Source: Anaeromyxobacter dehalogenans 2CP-C
GTDB lineage: Bacteria > Myxococcota > Myxococcia > Myxococcales > Anaeromyxobacteraceae
NCBI RefSeq assembly: GCF_000013385.1
Contig: NC_007760.1
Coordinates: forward strand, 2,419,001 to 2,483,000
DNA: 64,000 bases
Reading direction: 5' to 3'
This document shows positions 42,942 to 52,188 of this stretch, piece after piece. Positions within the stretch are counted from its first letter, which is position 1; every line of letters starts with the position of its first letter. Both the position numbers and the translations under genes were made by a program. The notes below the pieces were generated by a model that was not told the origin of the DNA, did not search any database, and saw nothing but the letters and a program-made list of their open reading frames with translations.

Positions 42942-43664
42942 ATGGGTCGCATCTTCGAGACGCGCAAGGCCACCATGTTCGCCCGGTGGAACAAGATGGC
43001 GAAGGCCTTCACGCGGATCAGCAAGGACATCGCCATCGCGGTGAAGGGGGGCGGCCCGAACCCGGACAACAACCCCGCCCTGCGCCGCGTGCTGCAGAAC
43101 GCCCGGCACCTCAACATGCCGAAGGACAAGGTCGAGGCCGCCATCAAGCGGGCCAGCGGCCAGGACCAGCAGGCCTACGAGGTGGTGGTCTACGAGGGCT
43201 ACGCGCCGCACGGCGTCGCGGTCATGGTCGAGACCGCGACGGACAACGTGGTCCGCACCGTCGCGAACGTGCGCATGCACTTCAAGAACAACGGCGGCAA
43301 CATGGGGAACACGGGCAGCGTGGCGTTCCAGTTCCGCCGCATGGGCGTGTTCCGCCTCGCGCCCGAGGGCATCGACCAGGACGCGCTCGAGCTCGACCTC
43401 ATCGACCACGGCCTGGAGGAGATGGGCGAGAGCACCGGCGAGAAGGGCGAGAAGGTGCTCGTCATCCGCTGCGCGTTCGAGAGCTTCGGCCAGCTCCAGG
43501 CGGCGCTGGAGCAGCGGAAGCTGAACGTGCTCTCCTCCGAGTCGGAGTACGTGGCGCAGACGCCGGTGCAGCTCCCGGAGGAGCAGGCGCGCGAGGTGCT
43601 CGAGCTGGTGGACGCGCTCGAGCAGGACGAGGACGTCCAGCACGTCTTCCACAACCTGGCCTGA
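42942..43664 (+). CDS. yebC: YebC/PmpR family regulatory protein
   Basis: The 240-residue protein is the universally conserved YebC/TACO1 family: [71 protein letters not shown], followed by [30 protein letters not shown]. YebC proteins act in transcription control or translation of proline-rich stretches; recent work favours a ribosome-linked role. The opening [16 protein letters not shown] replaces the usual MAGHSKWANIKHRK, as in one family branch. The gene is free-standing, with the GAGCGAGGAC ribosome-binding region just upstream. Confidence 0.92.
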   Translation: MGRIFETRKATMFARWNKMAKAFTRISKDIAIAVKGGGPNPDNNPALRRVLQNARHLNMPKDKVEAAIKRASGQDQQAYEVVVYEGYAPHGVAVMVETATDNVVRTVANVRMHFKNNGGNMGNTGSVAFQFRRMGVFRLAPEGIDQDALELDLIDHGLEEMGESTGEKGEKVLVIRCAFESFGQLQAALEQRKLNVLSSESEYVAQTPVQLPEEQAREVLELVDALEQDEDVQHVFHNLA

Positions 43665-43673
43665 CGCCGCCGC

Positions 43674-43931
43674 TCAGCGCGCCGCGCCGGCGCCTTCCAC
43701 CGTCCGGGTCCCCACCTCGTAGGCCAGCCGGAGCGCCTCCCGGAGCAGCGTGAAGCGCTCGCGCTCGCGCAGCGCCGGGCAGAGCCGCACCAGCTCGCGG
43801 ACCTCGGCGTCGAACCGGGCCGCGATGGCGGGCCGGCTCGCCTCGACCCGCTGCAGGTCGGCCTCCACCCCGAAGTAGGCGAACAGCCGCGGCAGGTCCA
43901 GCTTCCGCACGGCCTCCAGCGCTCGTCCCAT
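43674..43931 (-). CDS. Small protein resembling NifW (nitrogenase-stabilising)
   Basis: This 85-residue ORF has the pattern LDLPRLFAYFGVEADLQRVEASRPAIAARFDAEVRELVRLCPALRERERFTLLREALRLAYEVGTRTVEG. The FxYFGVxxD...VxxxR..I..RF..E..EL...........LLREAL..AYE sequence recalls NifW, a protector of the nitrogenase MoFe protein. There is no other nif gene in the window, and the match is by memory of a short family, so confidence is low. It is convergent with yebC at 9 bp and starts at the ATG at 43931. Confidence 0.45.
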   Translation of the reverse strand: MGRALEAVRKLDLPRLFAYFGVEADLQRVEASRPAIAARFDAEVRELVRLCPALRERERFTLLREALRLAYEVGTRTVEGAGAAR

Positions 43932-44073
43932 GGCCCGGCACCTCCGCGCCGTGGGGATGCGCGCCGCGTGCCAGCGCCGCGGGAGCGCGAACGCGCGACG
44001 CCAGCGCGGCCTGGACCGCGCCGGCGTCGCCGCGGCGACGCCCGGTGCCGGGTTTCCGGGCAGCCCGAGCCCG

Positions 44074-44658
44074 TCAGGCCGGCGGGGCCGCTGCCTCGGC
44101 GGCCTCGACCGCGGGGCCCTCCGGCGGCTCCGCCGCCACCGCCGGGACGTCGCCCTGCCCGTCCGCCGCGGGGTCACCGGCGCGCTCCGGCTCCGCGTCG
44201 CCCGCGGCGAGGGCCCGGTCGAGGTCGAGGAGGAGCACGAAGCCGCGCCCCACCTTGCCCATGCCGACGAGGTACTCCACGCTCACGCCGGTGCCGAAGG
44301 ACGGCGAGGGCTCGATCTCGTCCGGGCGAAGCGCCACCACCTCGTTGACGGCGTCGGCCAGCACGCCGAGCGTGAGGCTCCCGCCCGCCACCTCCACCTC
44401 GACCACCAGCACGCAGGTGAAGCGCCCGGGCCGGGAGGCGGACCCGCCGAACTTCACGGCCAGGTCCACCACCGGCACCACCGCCCCGCGCACGTTGAGC
44501 ACGCCGCGGACCGACGGCGGCGTCCCCGGCACGCGGGTGATCTCCTCGTGCTGCAGGATCTCCCGGACCTTCAGGATCGGGACCGCGTAGTCGATCCCGT
44601 CGATCCGGAACGAGAGGTACTGCGCCTGCTCGCCGGCCACCTCCACCGCGTCGCGCAT
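44074..44658 (-). CDS. cheW: CheW-type chemotaxis coupling protein
   Basis: The first 150 residues form a CheW domain: YLSFRIDGIDYAVPILKVREILQHEEITRVPGTPPSVRGVLNVRGAVVPVVDLAVKFG, followed by VLVVEVEVAGGSLTLGVLADAVNEVVALRPDEIEP. CheW links chemoreceptors to the histidine kinase CheA. A Pro/Ala/Glu-rich tail of about 40 residues (from about 155) is unusual. It lies 9 bp downstream of the chemoreceptor gene and is co-transcribed with it. No CheA is in the window. Confidence 0.93.
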   Translation of the reverse strand: MRDAVEVAGEQAQYLSFRIDGIDYAVPILKVREILQHEEITRVPGTPPSVRGVLNVRGAVVPVVDLAVKFGGSASRPGRFTCVLVVEVEVAGGSLTLGVLADAVNEVVALRPDEIEPSPSFGTGVSVEYLVGMGKVGRGFVLLLDLDRALAAGDAEPERAGDPAADGQGDVPAVAAEPPEGPAVEAAEAAAPPA

Positions 44659-44667
44659 GGCCGCCCC

Positions 44668-46329
44668 CTAGAACCGCTTGAACTCGCCCGCCGCGGCCGG
44701 CTTGCCGTTGCGCTGCTCGGCCTGCGGCCAGGGGCGGTCGAGCGCCGGGAGCGGCGCGGGCGCCGGCGGGCGCGGGGGGACGTAGCGCGCCGCGCTCCGC
44801 CGCTCCTCGCGGACCGTGAAGAAGCCCATGAGCTGCTGCAGGCCCTCGGCCTGCGAGGCCAGCTCCTCGGCGGTGGAGCTCAGCTCCTCGGCCGCGGTGG
44901 CGTTCCGCTGCGTGACCTGGTCCACCACCCCCATGGCCTTGCTGACCTGCGAGACGCGCTCGCTCTGCTCCTGCGACGCCGCCGCCACCTCCTGCACCAG
45001 GTCGGCCGTCTTCTGGATGGCCGGGACGAGGTCGGTGATGAGCCGGCCGCTCTCCTCGGCCACCGAGAGCGAGCTCTCGGCCAGCGTGCCGATCTCGCCC
45101 GCCGCCTTCTGCGCGCGCTCGGCGAGCTTGCGCACCTCGGTGGCGACCACCGCGAATCCCCGCCCGTGGTCGCCGGCGCGGGCCGCCTCGATGGCCGCGT
45201 TCAGGGCGAGCAGGTTGGTCTGGTAGGCGATCTCCTCGATGATCGAGATCTTCTCCGCGATGGAGCGCATCGCCGAGACCGTCTCGGTGACCGCGGTGCC
45301 GCTGCGCCCCGCGCTGGCGGCCTGCGCCTTCGCGGCGCCCTCGGTCTGGCGCGCGCTGTCGGCGTTCTGCGTGATGGAGGCGTGCATCGCCTCGAGCGAG
45401 GAGGTCGTCTCCTCGACGCTGGCCGCCTGCTCGCCGGTGCCCTGCGAGAGGGTCTGGGCGGTGGAGGAGACCTGCGACGAGGCGCCGGCCAGCGCGTCGG
45501 CGCCGGAGCGGACCTCCGAGATGACCTGCGCCAGCTTCTCGCCCATGGTCTTCATGGCGGCGAGCAGCTTGCCGAGCTCGTCCCGGCCGGTGACCTCCAC
45601 CGTGTCGCGCAGGTCGCCCGCGGCGATCCGGTCGGCGGCCTTCACCGCGCTGCCGAGCGGCAGGACGATGGTGCGCGTCACCCAGAACGAGAGCACGATG
45701 GCGAGCACCGCGGTGGAGAGCAGCACCCCCACCACCAGCACCCGGGCCGACTCGTACATGGCGTGCCCGGCCTCGGCCGCCTCCTGCATCTGCGCGCCCT
45801 GGGCCTTCGTGTAGTCGGACCAGCCGAACTCCACCGCGGTCAGCGCCGGCACGAGGTCGTCGCGCGTCACGCGCTTCGTCTCGGGCAGGTTCAGCGTGCG
45901 GGCGGTGTCGAGCGTCTTCTGGAACGTCTTGCCGAGGTGGGCGCGGCGCACCGCGAGCTCCGCCAGCACCTGCTTGGTGCGCTCGTTGTCCACCACGGTG
46001 ATGCCGCCCTCCATGGCGGCGAGCTTGTCGCCCTCCTCGTTCGCCCGCTGCGCCTCCTTGCGCAGCTCGACGATGGTCTCCATGCGGCGGAGCGCCTCGG
46101 CGGGATCGTCGGTCGAGAGCATCACGCCGACGTGGTTCGCCTGCTGCGCCGTCACGTGGAGCCCGCGGATCGCCATCTCGAGCGAGCGCAGGCGCTGCCG
46201 CGCCACCTCGTCGAGCCCCTGGTCGAGCTGGGCCAGGCGCGAGAGCGCGAAGAAGCCGACCGCCACGAACGCGGCGGTGACGAGCATGAAGGCGAAGGTG
46301 AGGCGGACGCCGATCGAGAACTTCCGCAT
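44668..46329 (-). CDS. Methyl-accepting chemotaxis protein
   Basis: The 553-residue receptor has an N-terminal membrane helix (about 7-30), a periplasmic four-helix-bundle sensor (about 30-200) rich in charged residues, a second helix ([22 protein letters not shown], about 200-222), a HAMP-like segment ([23 protein letters not shown]) and a long signalling coiled coil. The hairpin tip [49 protein letters not shown] is fully conserved. Its C-terminus ([21 protein letters not shown]) lacks the usual pentapeptide for CheR binding. It is coupled to cheW. Confidence 0.94.
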   Translation of the reverse strand: MRKFSIGVRLTFAFMLVTAAFVAVGFFALSRLAQLDQGLDEVARQRLRSLEMAIRGLHVTAQQANHVGVMLSTDDPAEALRRMETIVELRKEAQRANEEGDKLAAMEGGITVVDNERTKQVLAELAVRRAHLGKTFQKTLDTARTLNLPETKRVTRDDLVPALTAVEFGWSDYTKAQGAQMQEAAEAGHAMYESARVLVVGVLLSTAVLAIVLSFWVTRTIVLPLGSAVKAADRIAAGDLRDTVEVTGRDELGKLLAAMKTMGEKLAQVISEVRSGADALAGASSQVSSTAQTLSQGTGEQAASVEETTSSLEAMHASITQNADSARQTEGAAKAQAASAGRSGTAVTETVSAMRSIAEKISIIEEIAYQTNLLALNAAIEAARAGDHGRGFAVVATEVRKLAERAQKAAGEIGTLAESSLSVAEESGRLITDLVPAIQKTADLVQEVAAASQEQSERVSQVSKAMGVVDQVTQRNATAAEELSSTAEELASQAEGLQQLMGFFTVREERRSAARYVPPRPPAPAPLPALDRPWPQAEQRNGKPAAAGEFKRF

Positions 46330-46416
46330 GGTGACCTCTGGTGAAGGAAGCGGGCGTGACGGGGGTGGACCGCCGCCCCGCCGGGAGCTCCGGCGGGACG
46401 GCGATCCGGCCGCGGG

Positions 46417-47733
46417 CTAGATCACGCCCATCGCGGCGCGGAGCTGGGGGTGGAAGATGCGCTTCGGGATGACGCCGTAGATGCCCTTCTGCCCGTTCAC
46501 CACCTGCGTCACGCGGAAGCTGACCGCGAGGCTGCAGAGGGCGTAGGCGTCGAGCCGGGTCAGGCCGGCGCGGGCCTCGAGGAAGTCGATCGCGTTCAGC
46601 AGGGCGATCCGGAACGCGATGTCGAGGTCCGGGTTGGTGCCGTGGACGATCCAGGCGTCCGGCGTCTCGTGCATCGGCCAGGCGAGCGCGACCTGCTTGT
46701 GGAGGATCACGCGGACGCGGATCTCCTTCATCGCGGTCTCCATCGCGGTGAGCGTCACCTCGCCGTCGCCCTGGAGCGCGTGCGAGTCACCGGTGAAGAT
46801 CTTGCCGCCCCGCTGGAACACCGGGACGAACAGGCGCGAGCCCTCGCCCGCCTCGCGGCAGTCCACGTTGCCGGCGTGCTGCCCCGGCGGGACCGAGCTG
46901 ATCACGCCGTAGGCGTGGCCCGGGGGCGTGGGGAACACGCCGTTCGCCGGCGCGACGCCCATGGTGCCCTGGAACGGCGCCAGCCGGAGCTGGATGCCCG
47001 GCGCGAACTCCGAGGTGTTGTTGGCGGTGTCGAGGTCGAAGTACTTCGCCTGGCCCTGCGGGAAGGCGTCCGGCAGCGCGCCGGTGCCGAGGGCGCCCGG
47101 GTTGTTGAAGCAGACCGCCCAGTCGGTGGGGCGGACGCGCAGGTACTGGATCTCGAGCACGTCGCCGGGCTCGGCGTCGCGGACGCCGACCGGGCCGATG
47201 ATCGAGTGCGGGCCCACGCCCGGGTGGGCGAGGCGGAGGCGCGCGATCTCCTCGATGGGCATGCCCGGCTGCAGGTCGTTGAGGAAGTGGCTCCAGGTGT
47301 TCGGGTACGAGACGACGTCCCCGGACTCGATCTGGACGATGTCGGGCAGGTTGGAGTCGAAGATGCCCCACTTCGTGGTCTCGTAGCTCGACTCGACCAC
47401 GTGCACCCGGCCGCCGCCCTGCTGGAACAGGCTGTAGCCGCCGTTGCCCTCCGCGCGGGCGCGAGAGAGGACCGGGGCCGCCGCCGCCAGCGCGCCGAAC
47501 AGGCCGCCGGCCTTCAGGAACCCGCGGCGGCTGCGCGCCGAGAGCAGGTGGTCCACGTCGTCGCCGCGCACCTCGTCGAGCCGGGTGAGGCGCTCGCCGC
47601 GCTGCTCGATGGCGAGGTCCACCTCGGCGCCGGACATCCCGCGCGTCGCGCTCGGCCCGCAGCAGCCGCAGATGCCGCCGTGGAAGTCGTGCGTCGCCCC
47701 GGCCTCGTGCCCCTTGTCGTGCTTCACGCTCAT
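46417..47733 (-). CDS. Tat-exported acetamidase/formamidase-family protein
   Basis: The 438-residue protein has a long leader with CGCCGPSATRG (residues 22-32), then a Tat motif SRRGFLK at 68-74 and hydrophobic GGLFGALAAAAPVLSRARA. The FmdA/AmdA-type domain follows (about 110-438): SIIGPVGVRDAEPGDVLEIQYLRVR, GNVDCREAGEGSRLFVPVFQRGGKIFTGDSHALQGDGEVTLTAMET and the family C-terminal region. Family members hydrolyse short amides such as formamide; this one is periplasmic, so the substrate is uncertain. A candidate c-di-GMP riboswitch lies in its leader. The 66-residue extension before the Tat motif is odd. Confidence 0.85.
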   Translation of the reverse strand: MSVKHDKGHEAGATHDFHGGICGCCGPSATRGMSGAEVDLAIEQRGERLTRLDEVRGDDVDHLLSARSRRGFLKAGGLFGALAAAAPVLSRARAEGNGGYSLFQQGGGRVHVVESSYETTKWGIFDSNLPDIVQIESGDVVSYPNTWSHFLNDLQPGMPIEEIARLRLAHPGVGPHSIIGPVGVRDAEPGDVLEIQYLRVRPTDWAVCFNNPGALGTGALPDAFPQGQAKYFDLDTANNTSEFAPGIQLRLAPFQGTMGVAPANGVFPTPPGHAYGVISSVPPGQHAGNVDCREAGEGSRLFVPVFQRGGKIFTGDSHALQGDGEVTLTAMETAMKEIRVRVILHKQVALAWPMHETPDAWIVHGTNPDLDIAFRIALLNAIDFLEARAGLTRLDAYALCSLAVSFRVTQVVNGQKGIYGVIPKRIFHPQLRAAMGVI

Positions 47734-47774
47734 TGACGCCTCTCCTGGCTGGTCCGTCCTCACCGCGATCGCCC

Positions 47775-47819
47775 CGTCGAAACGACGAAGCCCACGCGTG
47801 CTCAGGGCAGACGTGGGCT
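47775..47819 (-). terminator. Hairpins in the acetamidase leader, possible expression platform
   Basis: On the minus-strand RNA, bases 47819-47812 pair with 47796-47789 in an 8-bp stem, followed by UUCGUCGUUU and a second short hairpin at 47787-47775 (5-bp stem, 3-base loop). They lie between the GEMM-like aptamer and the start codon, where a switch could form a terminator or an anti-terminator. A clear U tract is absent. Confidence 0.4.
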
Positions 47820-47831
47820 GGGCCGGAGGAC

Positions 47832-47930
47832 CGGTCTCGCCACGGCGGCCACGGCCGTCCGGCGTTCACCGGACCCGCGGCTTTGCGCTTCACCCTGGGT
47901 ACGGGTGAATTGCCCTGAAGCGTGGTGCCT
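47832..47930 (-). ncRNA. Candidate c-di-GMP-I (GEMM-I) riboswitch aptamer
   Basis: On the minus strand the RNA reads CACGCUUC-AGGGCAA, then a perfect 7-bp hairpin (47909-47903 with 47895-47889), then GCGCAAAGCC (47888-47879) and a GC-rich P3-like hairpin (through about 47850). AGGGCAA and GCAAAGCC are the two most conserved single-stranded GEMM-I motifs, in the right order and separated by P2 as expected. P1-like pairing is possible (47921-47925 with 47840-47844). The position equivalent to G20 is G, favouring c-di-GMP over cGAMP. The 3-prime side is less consensus-like. Confidence 0.62.
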
Positions 47931-48061
47931 TCACCGTAAGGAACTCCCCCGACGAGGTCAAGACTCGGCGTCACAGTACCGACGGTGTACCCAAGGGGAG
48001 TCGTGAGGCGGTCTGCGCGCGGAGCACCCGCGGGCCCACATCCGCTCACCGTGAAATGCGC

Positions 48062-48916
48062 TCAGGCGAGGGTGGTGAACGCGCCGGACGCGTGGAGGCG
48101 GCCGCCGGCGCCGTCGCGCAGCGCGAACCCGAGGCCGTCCGCCACCGGCCAGTGCCGCAGCGTCACGGCGGCGGGCAGCAGCACCGGCGCCTTGAAGCCG
48201 GCGTCCAGGCGGACCGGCCCCGCCGCCAGGGCCGGGCCGAGCTCCGCGGCGATCCGCGCGAGGGACCACATCCCGTGCGCGATGGCCCGCTCGAACCCGA
48301 ACGCCCGGGCGGTGAGCGCGGAGAGGTGGATCGGGTTGAAGTCGCCCGACGCGCGCGCGTAGCGGCGCCCGGTGCCGGCCGGCACCTCCCAGCGCCGCTC
48401 GGCGGCGCCACCGGGATCCGCCTCCGCGGGCGCCGGCGGCCCGCGGCTCGCGCCGGGGCGGCGGGCGAGCAGCACCGCCTGCTCCCGCCACGCCAGCTCC
48501 CCGCCGGCCCAGGCCTCGGTGAGGAGGTCCAGCTCCTGGCCGCGCGCGGTCTCGCGCGGTCCGGAGAGGCGCGCGCGCAGCTCGACGGGCTCGCGCGCGG
48601 GCAGCGGGCGCAGCGCCTCGATCCGGTTGCGCAGGTGGACGAGCCCGAGCGCCCGCACCGGGAGCTCCGGCGCGGTGAGGAGCGCGAGGTGCAGCGGCCA
48701 CGCGAGCACGTGCGGGTACGTGACCGGCAGGTCGGGGCCGGCGGCGAACCCGCACGCGGCGCGGTAGGCGGCGAGCCGCGGCGGCGCGGCGAGGATCCCG
48801 GCGGCGCACCGCTCCAGCGTGAAGCCGCCCTGCCCCGGCGCGGCGACTCGGGGCTTCCGCGAGAGGAGCGCCCGGGCGTAGCGGGACCAGGTTCCGGGGA
48901 GCGGGGCGGCGCGCAC
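48062..48916 (-). CDS. MaoC-like hydratase/dehydratase
   Basis: The 284-residue protein carries a MaoC/hotdog hydratase domain in its C-terminal half: RRYARASGDFNPIHLSALTARAFGFERAIAHGMWSLARIAAEL, with the catalytic SGDxNPIH motif, then AGPVRLDAGFKAPVLLPAAVTLR. The N-terminal half is a second hotdog-like domain lacking the motif, as in other two-domain enoyl-CoA-type hydratases. It likely hydrates or dehydrates an acyl-CoA or acyl-carrier substrate. The GTG at 48916 with AAGAAGGG five bases upstream is chosen over a longer GTG start at 48994. Confidence 0.82.
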   Translation of the reverse strand: MRAAPLPGTWSRYARALLSRKPRVAAPGQGGFTLERCAAGILAAPPRLAAYRAACGFAAGPDLPVTYPHVLAWPLHLALLTAPELPVRALGLVHLRNRIEALRPLPAREPVELRARLSGPRETARGQELDLLTEAWAGGELAWREQAVLLARRPGASRGPPAPAEADPGGAAERRWEVPAGTGRRYARASGDFNPIHLSALTARAFGFERAIAHGMWSLARIAAELGPALAAGPVRLDAGFKAPVLLPAAVTLRHWPVADGLGFALRDGAGGRLHASGAFTTLA

Positions 48917-49195
48917 GGCCCTTCTTACCCGATCCGCGGCGCCGCGGCCCGACGGCGCGCCCCGCCGCGGGAACGCCGGGGCGAACGCGACCACCCGGGC
49001 GGCCGGCCCGGCGCCTCGGCGGAGGCCAGCGGGCGGTTACGCCCTCTCCGGCCGCGCACGGCCCGTACGAATGTCGGATGTCCCTGCCGTCGCGTCGGGC
49101 GTAGCGTGCGCGCCCATGTGCGACGGCGGCGCCGTGCGGGGGCACGGCGGCGGCGGCGCCGAACGGCGCGGGCGTTCGCTCGCGGAGGGACACGG

Positions 49196-49801
49196 ATGAC
49201 TTCGAGGCGCAATCGGACGAGGTTCGGAGCGATGGCGGGCGCGGCGGCGCTGGCGGCGGTGGCCGCCGGCTGCGGCGGACAGGCGCCGGAGGACGCGGCG
49301 GCATCGTCGTCGGCGGCGGCGGCGGCGCGCGCCGCGGCGGAGAGCCAGGCGCTGGCGGCCGCGCGCGCGGCGAGCGCGCGCTACCACGACGTCGCGGTGG
49401 CCGAGGCGGACGGCTTCGTCCCGCTCAGCCCGTGCGTCTCGCTGCCGGGAGTCGGCGCGATGGGCATCCACTACATCAACCTGGCGCGGCTGCTCGATCC
49501 GGCGATCTCGGCCGACGCGCCCGAGGCGCTGCTGTACTTCCCCACCGCGGACGGCCTCGCGCTCGCCGGCGTCGAGTACGTCCGGCCCGTCTTCCACGAC
49601 GGCGCCCCGTGGATCGGGAGCACGCCGCCCGCGCCCGAGGACGTGCCGCCCCGGCCCAGCCTGTTCGGCCAGGCGTTCCAGGGCCCGATGGAAGGCCACG
49701 GGCCCGGCGAGCCCTGGCACTACGACCTGCACGTGTGGGTCTGGCGCAACAACCCGGCGGGCACGTTCGCGCAGTGGAACCCGGCGCTGTCCTGTCCGTA
49801 G
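49196..49801 (+). CDS. Lipoprotein of unknown function
   Basis: The 201-residue product has a lipoprotein signal (AGAAALAAVAAGC, lipid Cys about 26), a Ala-rich helical segment (EDAAASSSAAAAARAAAESQALAAARAASARY) and a folded domain: YHDVAVAEADGFVPLSPCVSLPGVGAMGIHYINLARLLDP, then EALLYFPTADGLALAGVEYV and WHYDLHVWVWRNNPAGTFAQWNPALSCP, with two or three His and two Cys. The pattern resembles a family of conserved exported proteins I cannot name. It is divergent from the MaoC-like gene and convergent with the LuxR gene. Confidence 0.72.
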   Translation: MTSRRNRTRFGAMAGAAALAAVAAGCGGQAPEDAAASSSAAAAARAAAESQALAAARAASARYHDVAVAEADGFVPLSPCVSLPGVGAMGIHYINLARLLDPAISADAPEALLYFPTADGLALAGVEYVRPVFHDGAPWIGSTPPAPEDVPPRPSLFGQAFQGPMEGHGPGEPWHYDLHVWVWRNNPAGTFAQWNPALSCP

Positions 49802-49829
49802 CCGCCGGCGAGGCCGCGCTCCCGCAGGC

Positions 49830-50954
49830 TCAGGCCTCCTCGCGCGCGCCGGGCCCGGCCAGGATCGCGCCGGGCCCGGCCTCGCGGGCGCGCTCGGGCG
49901 GGCGCGCCGCGACGAGGCGGGCGAACAGCTGCGCGCGGCTGCGGGCGCCGGTCTTGTCGAACACGTGGGTCAGGTGATCGCGCGCGGTGTAGGGCGAGAT
50001 GCCCAGGGCCGCCGCGATCTCCTTCGTGCACAGGCCCTGGAGCGTGAGCTGCAGCACCCGCCGCTCGGCCGGCGTCAGCCCGAACGCGCAGACCTGCAGC
50101 TCGGCCAGCTCCACCGGCGCGGCCGGCTCGATCACCGCCGCGAGCTCCACGCCGGGGCTGCCGGCGGGCCGGAAGCCGTGCACGGTCAGCCAGCGCCCCG
50201 AGCGCGCACGCGCCCTCACCCGCGCCGGCCCGGTCGCGTCCCCTGCCTCGTCGCGCCGGCGCGCGGCGGCGGCCACGGCCTGCAGGACGAGCGGCGGCGA
50301 CGATCCGCCGCCGCCCAGCTCCTCGAGCCAGCGCTCCGCGGCCGCGTCCGCCGCGACGCGCTCCAGCCCGGGCCCGAGCAGCACCAGCCCGGGCGCGTCC
50401 TCCGCCGCCCGCGCCGACGCGCCCTCCAGCAGCAGCGACGCGCGGAGCGCCTCGGCCAGCGTCCCTGCGATGCGCCCGAGCGCGCGGGCCTCCGGCGCGG
50501 TGAACTCCGGCCGCCCGCGCTCGCGGTACAGGTCGAGCCAGGCCCAGCAGCCGCCGCCGGCCACGCACGCGCTGCGCGCCTGCCGCCCGAGCCCGATGGG
50601 CGCGAGCACCTCGCGGAAGCGCGCGCTCCGCTCCGGCCGCCCGGCGGTGCTCACGCCGAGGACCCCCACGTGGCGCCGCCCGCGGACGAGCGCGGACAGC
50701 TTGTCGTAGTCGTCCTCGCGGATCTCGTTGTCGAGGATGGCGGCGCAGTAGCGCTCGGGCAGCTCGTGGAGCACGCCGGCGGTGGGCAGGAGCGTGGCGG
50801 GGTCGGTGGCCGCGAACGCCGCCGCCTCGAACGGGATCGCGCCGGCGATCCGGCCGCGGGCGGCCTCCCAGAGCGTGGTCCAGGGCAGGCCCTGCCGGCA
50901 CAGCGCCGCCACCTCCCGCTCGACCCGCTCCGTCACGGTGCGTCGGTCCGGCAT
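49830..50954 (-). CDS. LuxR-family transcriptional regulator
   Basis: The 374-residue protein ends in a LuxR-type helix-turn-helix: LTPAERRVLQLTLQGLCTKEIAAALGISPYTARDHLTHVFDKTGARSRAQLFARL (about 290-350). The N-terminal 270 residues look GAF/PAS-like (IPFEAAAFAATDPATLLPTAGVLHELPERYCAAILDNEIREDDYDKL) and may bind a ligand. No phospho-receiver is seen. It starts at the ATG 50954, divergent from the SnoaL-like gene (205 bp between starts), whose expression it may control; this is inference. Confidence 0.85.
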   Translation of the reverse strand: MPDRRTVTERVEREVAALCRQGLPWTTLWEAARGRIAGAIPFEAAAFAATDPATLLPTAGVLHELPERYCAAILDNEIREDDYDKLSALVRGRRHVGVLGVSTAGRPERSARFREVLAPIGLGRQARSACVAGGGCWAWLDLYRERGRPEFTAPEARALGRIAGTLAEALRASLLLEGASARAAEDAPGLVLLGPGLERVAADAAAERWLEELGGGGSSPPLVLQAVAAAARRRDEAGDATGPARVRARARSGRWLTVHGFRPAGSPGVELAAVIEPAAPVELAELQVCAFGLTPAERRVLQLTLQGLCTKEIAAALGISPYTARDHLTHVFDKTGARSRAQLFARLVAARPPERAREAGPGAILAGPGAREEA

Positions 50955-51159
50955 CGGTCCCCCTCGGCCGGGGCGCGGGCGCCACCGGTCCCGGGTCCCA
51001 TAGCCGCCCTGCCGGCCGCGGCGCCAGGGACCGCTCCAACGTGGTGCAGCGGCGGGCGGCGCGGCCCGTGCCCCTACGACCGTCGGATGGTGGCGAGCCC
51101 CGGGCGGCGCGAGATTGGGCGCACGCGCGGCGGCGGAGCCGGCCGGCGGAGGAGGCGAC

Positions 51160-51630
51160 ATGACGCGGGACGAGATGGATCGGCTGGTGAACCGGCACTT
51201 CGAGCAGGAGGCGCAGGACGACCTCGAGGGCGTGCTCTCCACGGTCACCGAGGACGTGCAGCACCGCTGCGTCGGGTCGATCTGCGGCCCGCTCTCCGGC
51301 AAGGAGGCGGCCAGGGGCTTCTACCGCCAGCTCTTCGCCGACCTGCGCGGCGAGGGCGTGCGCCCGATCGCGCGCCACTACGGCGAGGACTTCCTGGTGG
51401 ACGAGGCCGAGTGGACCGGGACGATCGCCGACGCGAGCTTCTGCGGGCTGGCCGGCTGGTCGGGCCGCGCCACGTTCCGGATGCTCCACGTGTTCGAGCT
51501 GCGCGGCGAGCGGATCTCGCGCGAGGAGCTCTGGTTCGACGTGACCGCGCTCCGGGCGCAACTCGCGCCGCCGGCGCGCGCCCAGCGGGCCGACGGGGCC
51601 GCGGCGCGCGGCGCCGCGACCCCGGGCTGA
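51160..51630 (+). CDS. SnoaL/NTF2-like protein
   Basis: The 156-residue protein has the NTF2-like cone fold: MDRLVNRHFEQEAQDDLEGVLSTVTEDVQHRCVGSICGPLSGKEAARGFYRQLFADL, followed by IARHYGEDFLVDEAEWTGTI and FRMLHVFELRGERISREELWFD. It belongs to the SnoaL-like polyketide cyclase group, most members of which have unrelated enzymatic or binding roles. No catalytic residue set is evident. It is divergent from the LuxR gene and convergent with rubrerythrin (7 bp). GGAGG precedes the ATG. Confidence 0.8.
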   Translation: MTRDEMDRLVNRHFEQEAQDDLEGVLSTVTEDVQHRCVGSICGPLSGKEAARGFYRQLFADLRGEGVRPIARHYGEDFLVDEAEWTGTIADASFCGLAGWSGRATFRMLHVFELRGERISREELWFDVTALRAQLAPPARAQRADGAAARGAATPG

Positions 51631-51637
51631 GCCGGCG

Positions 51638-52138
<501 letters not shown>

Positions 52139-52188
52139 CGGCTGTCTCCTGTGCGGGTGGATGAAGCGATCCCTGGGCGGACGCGGGC

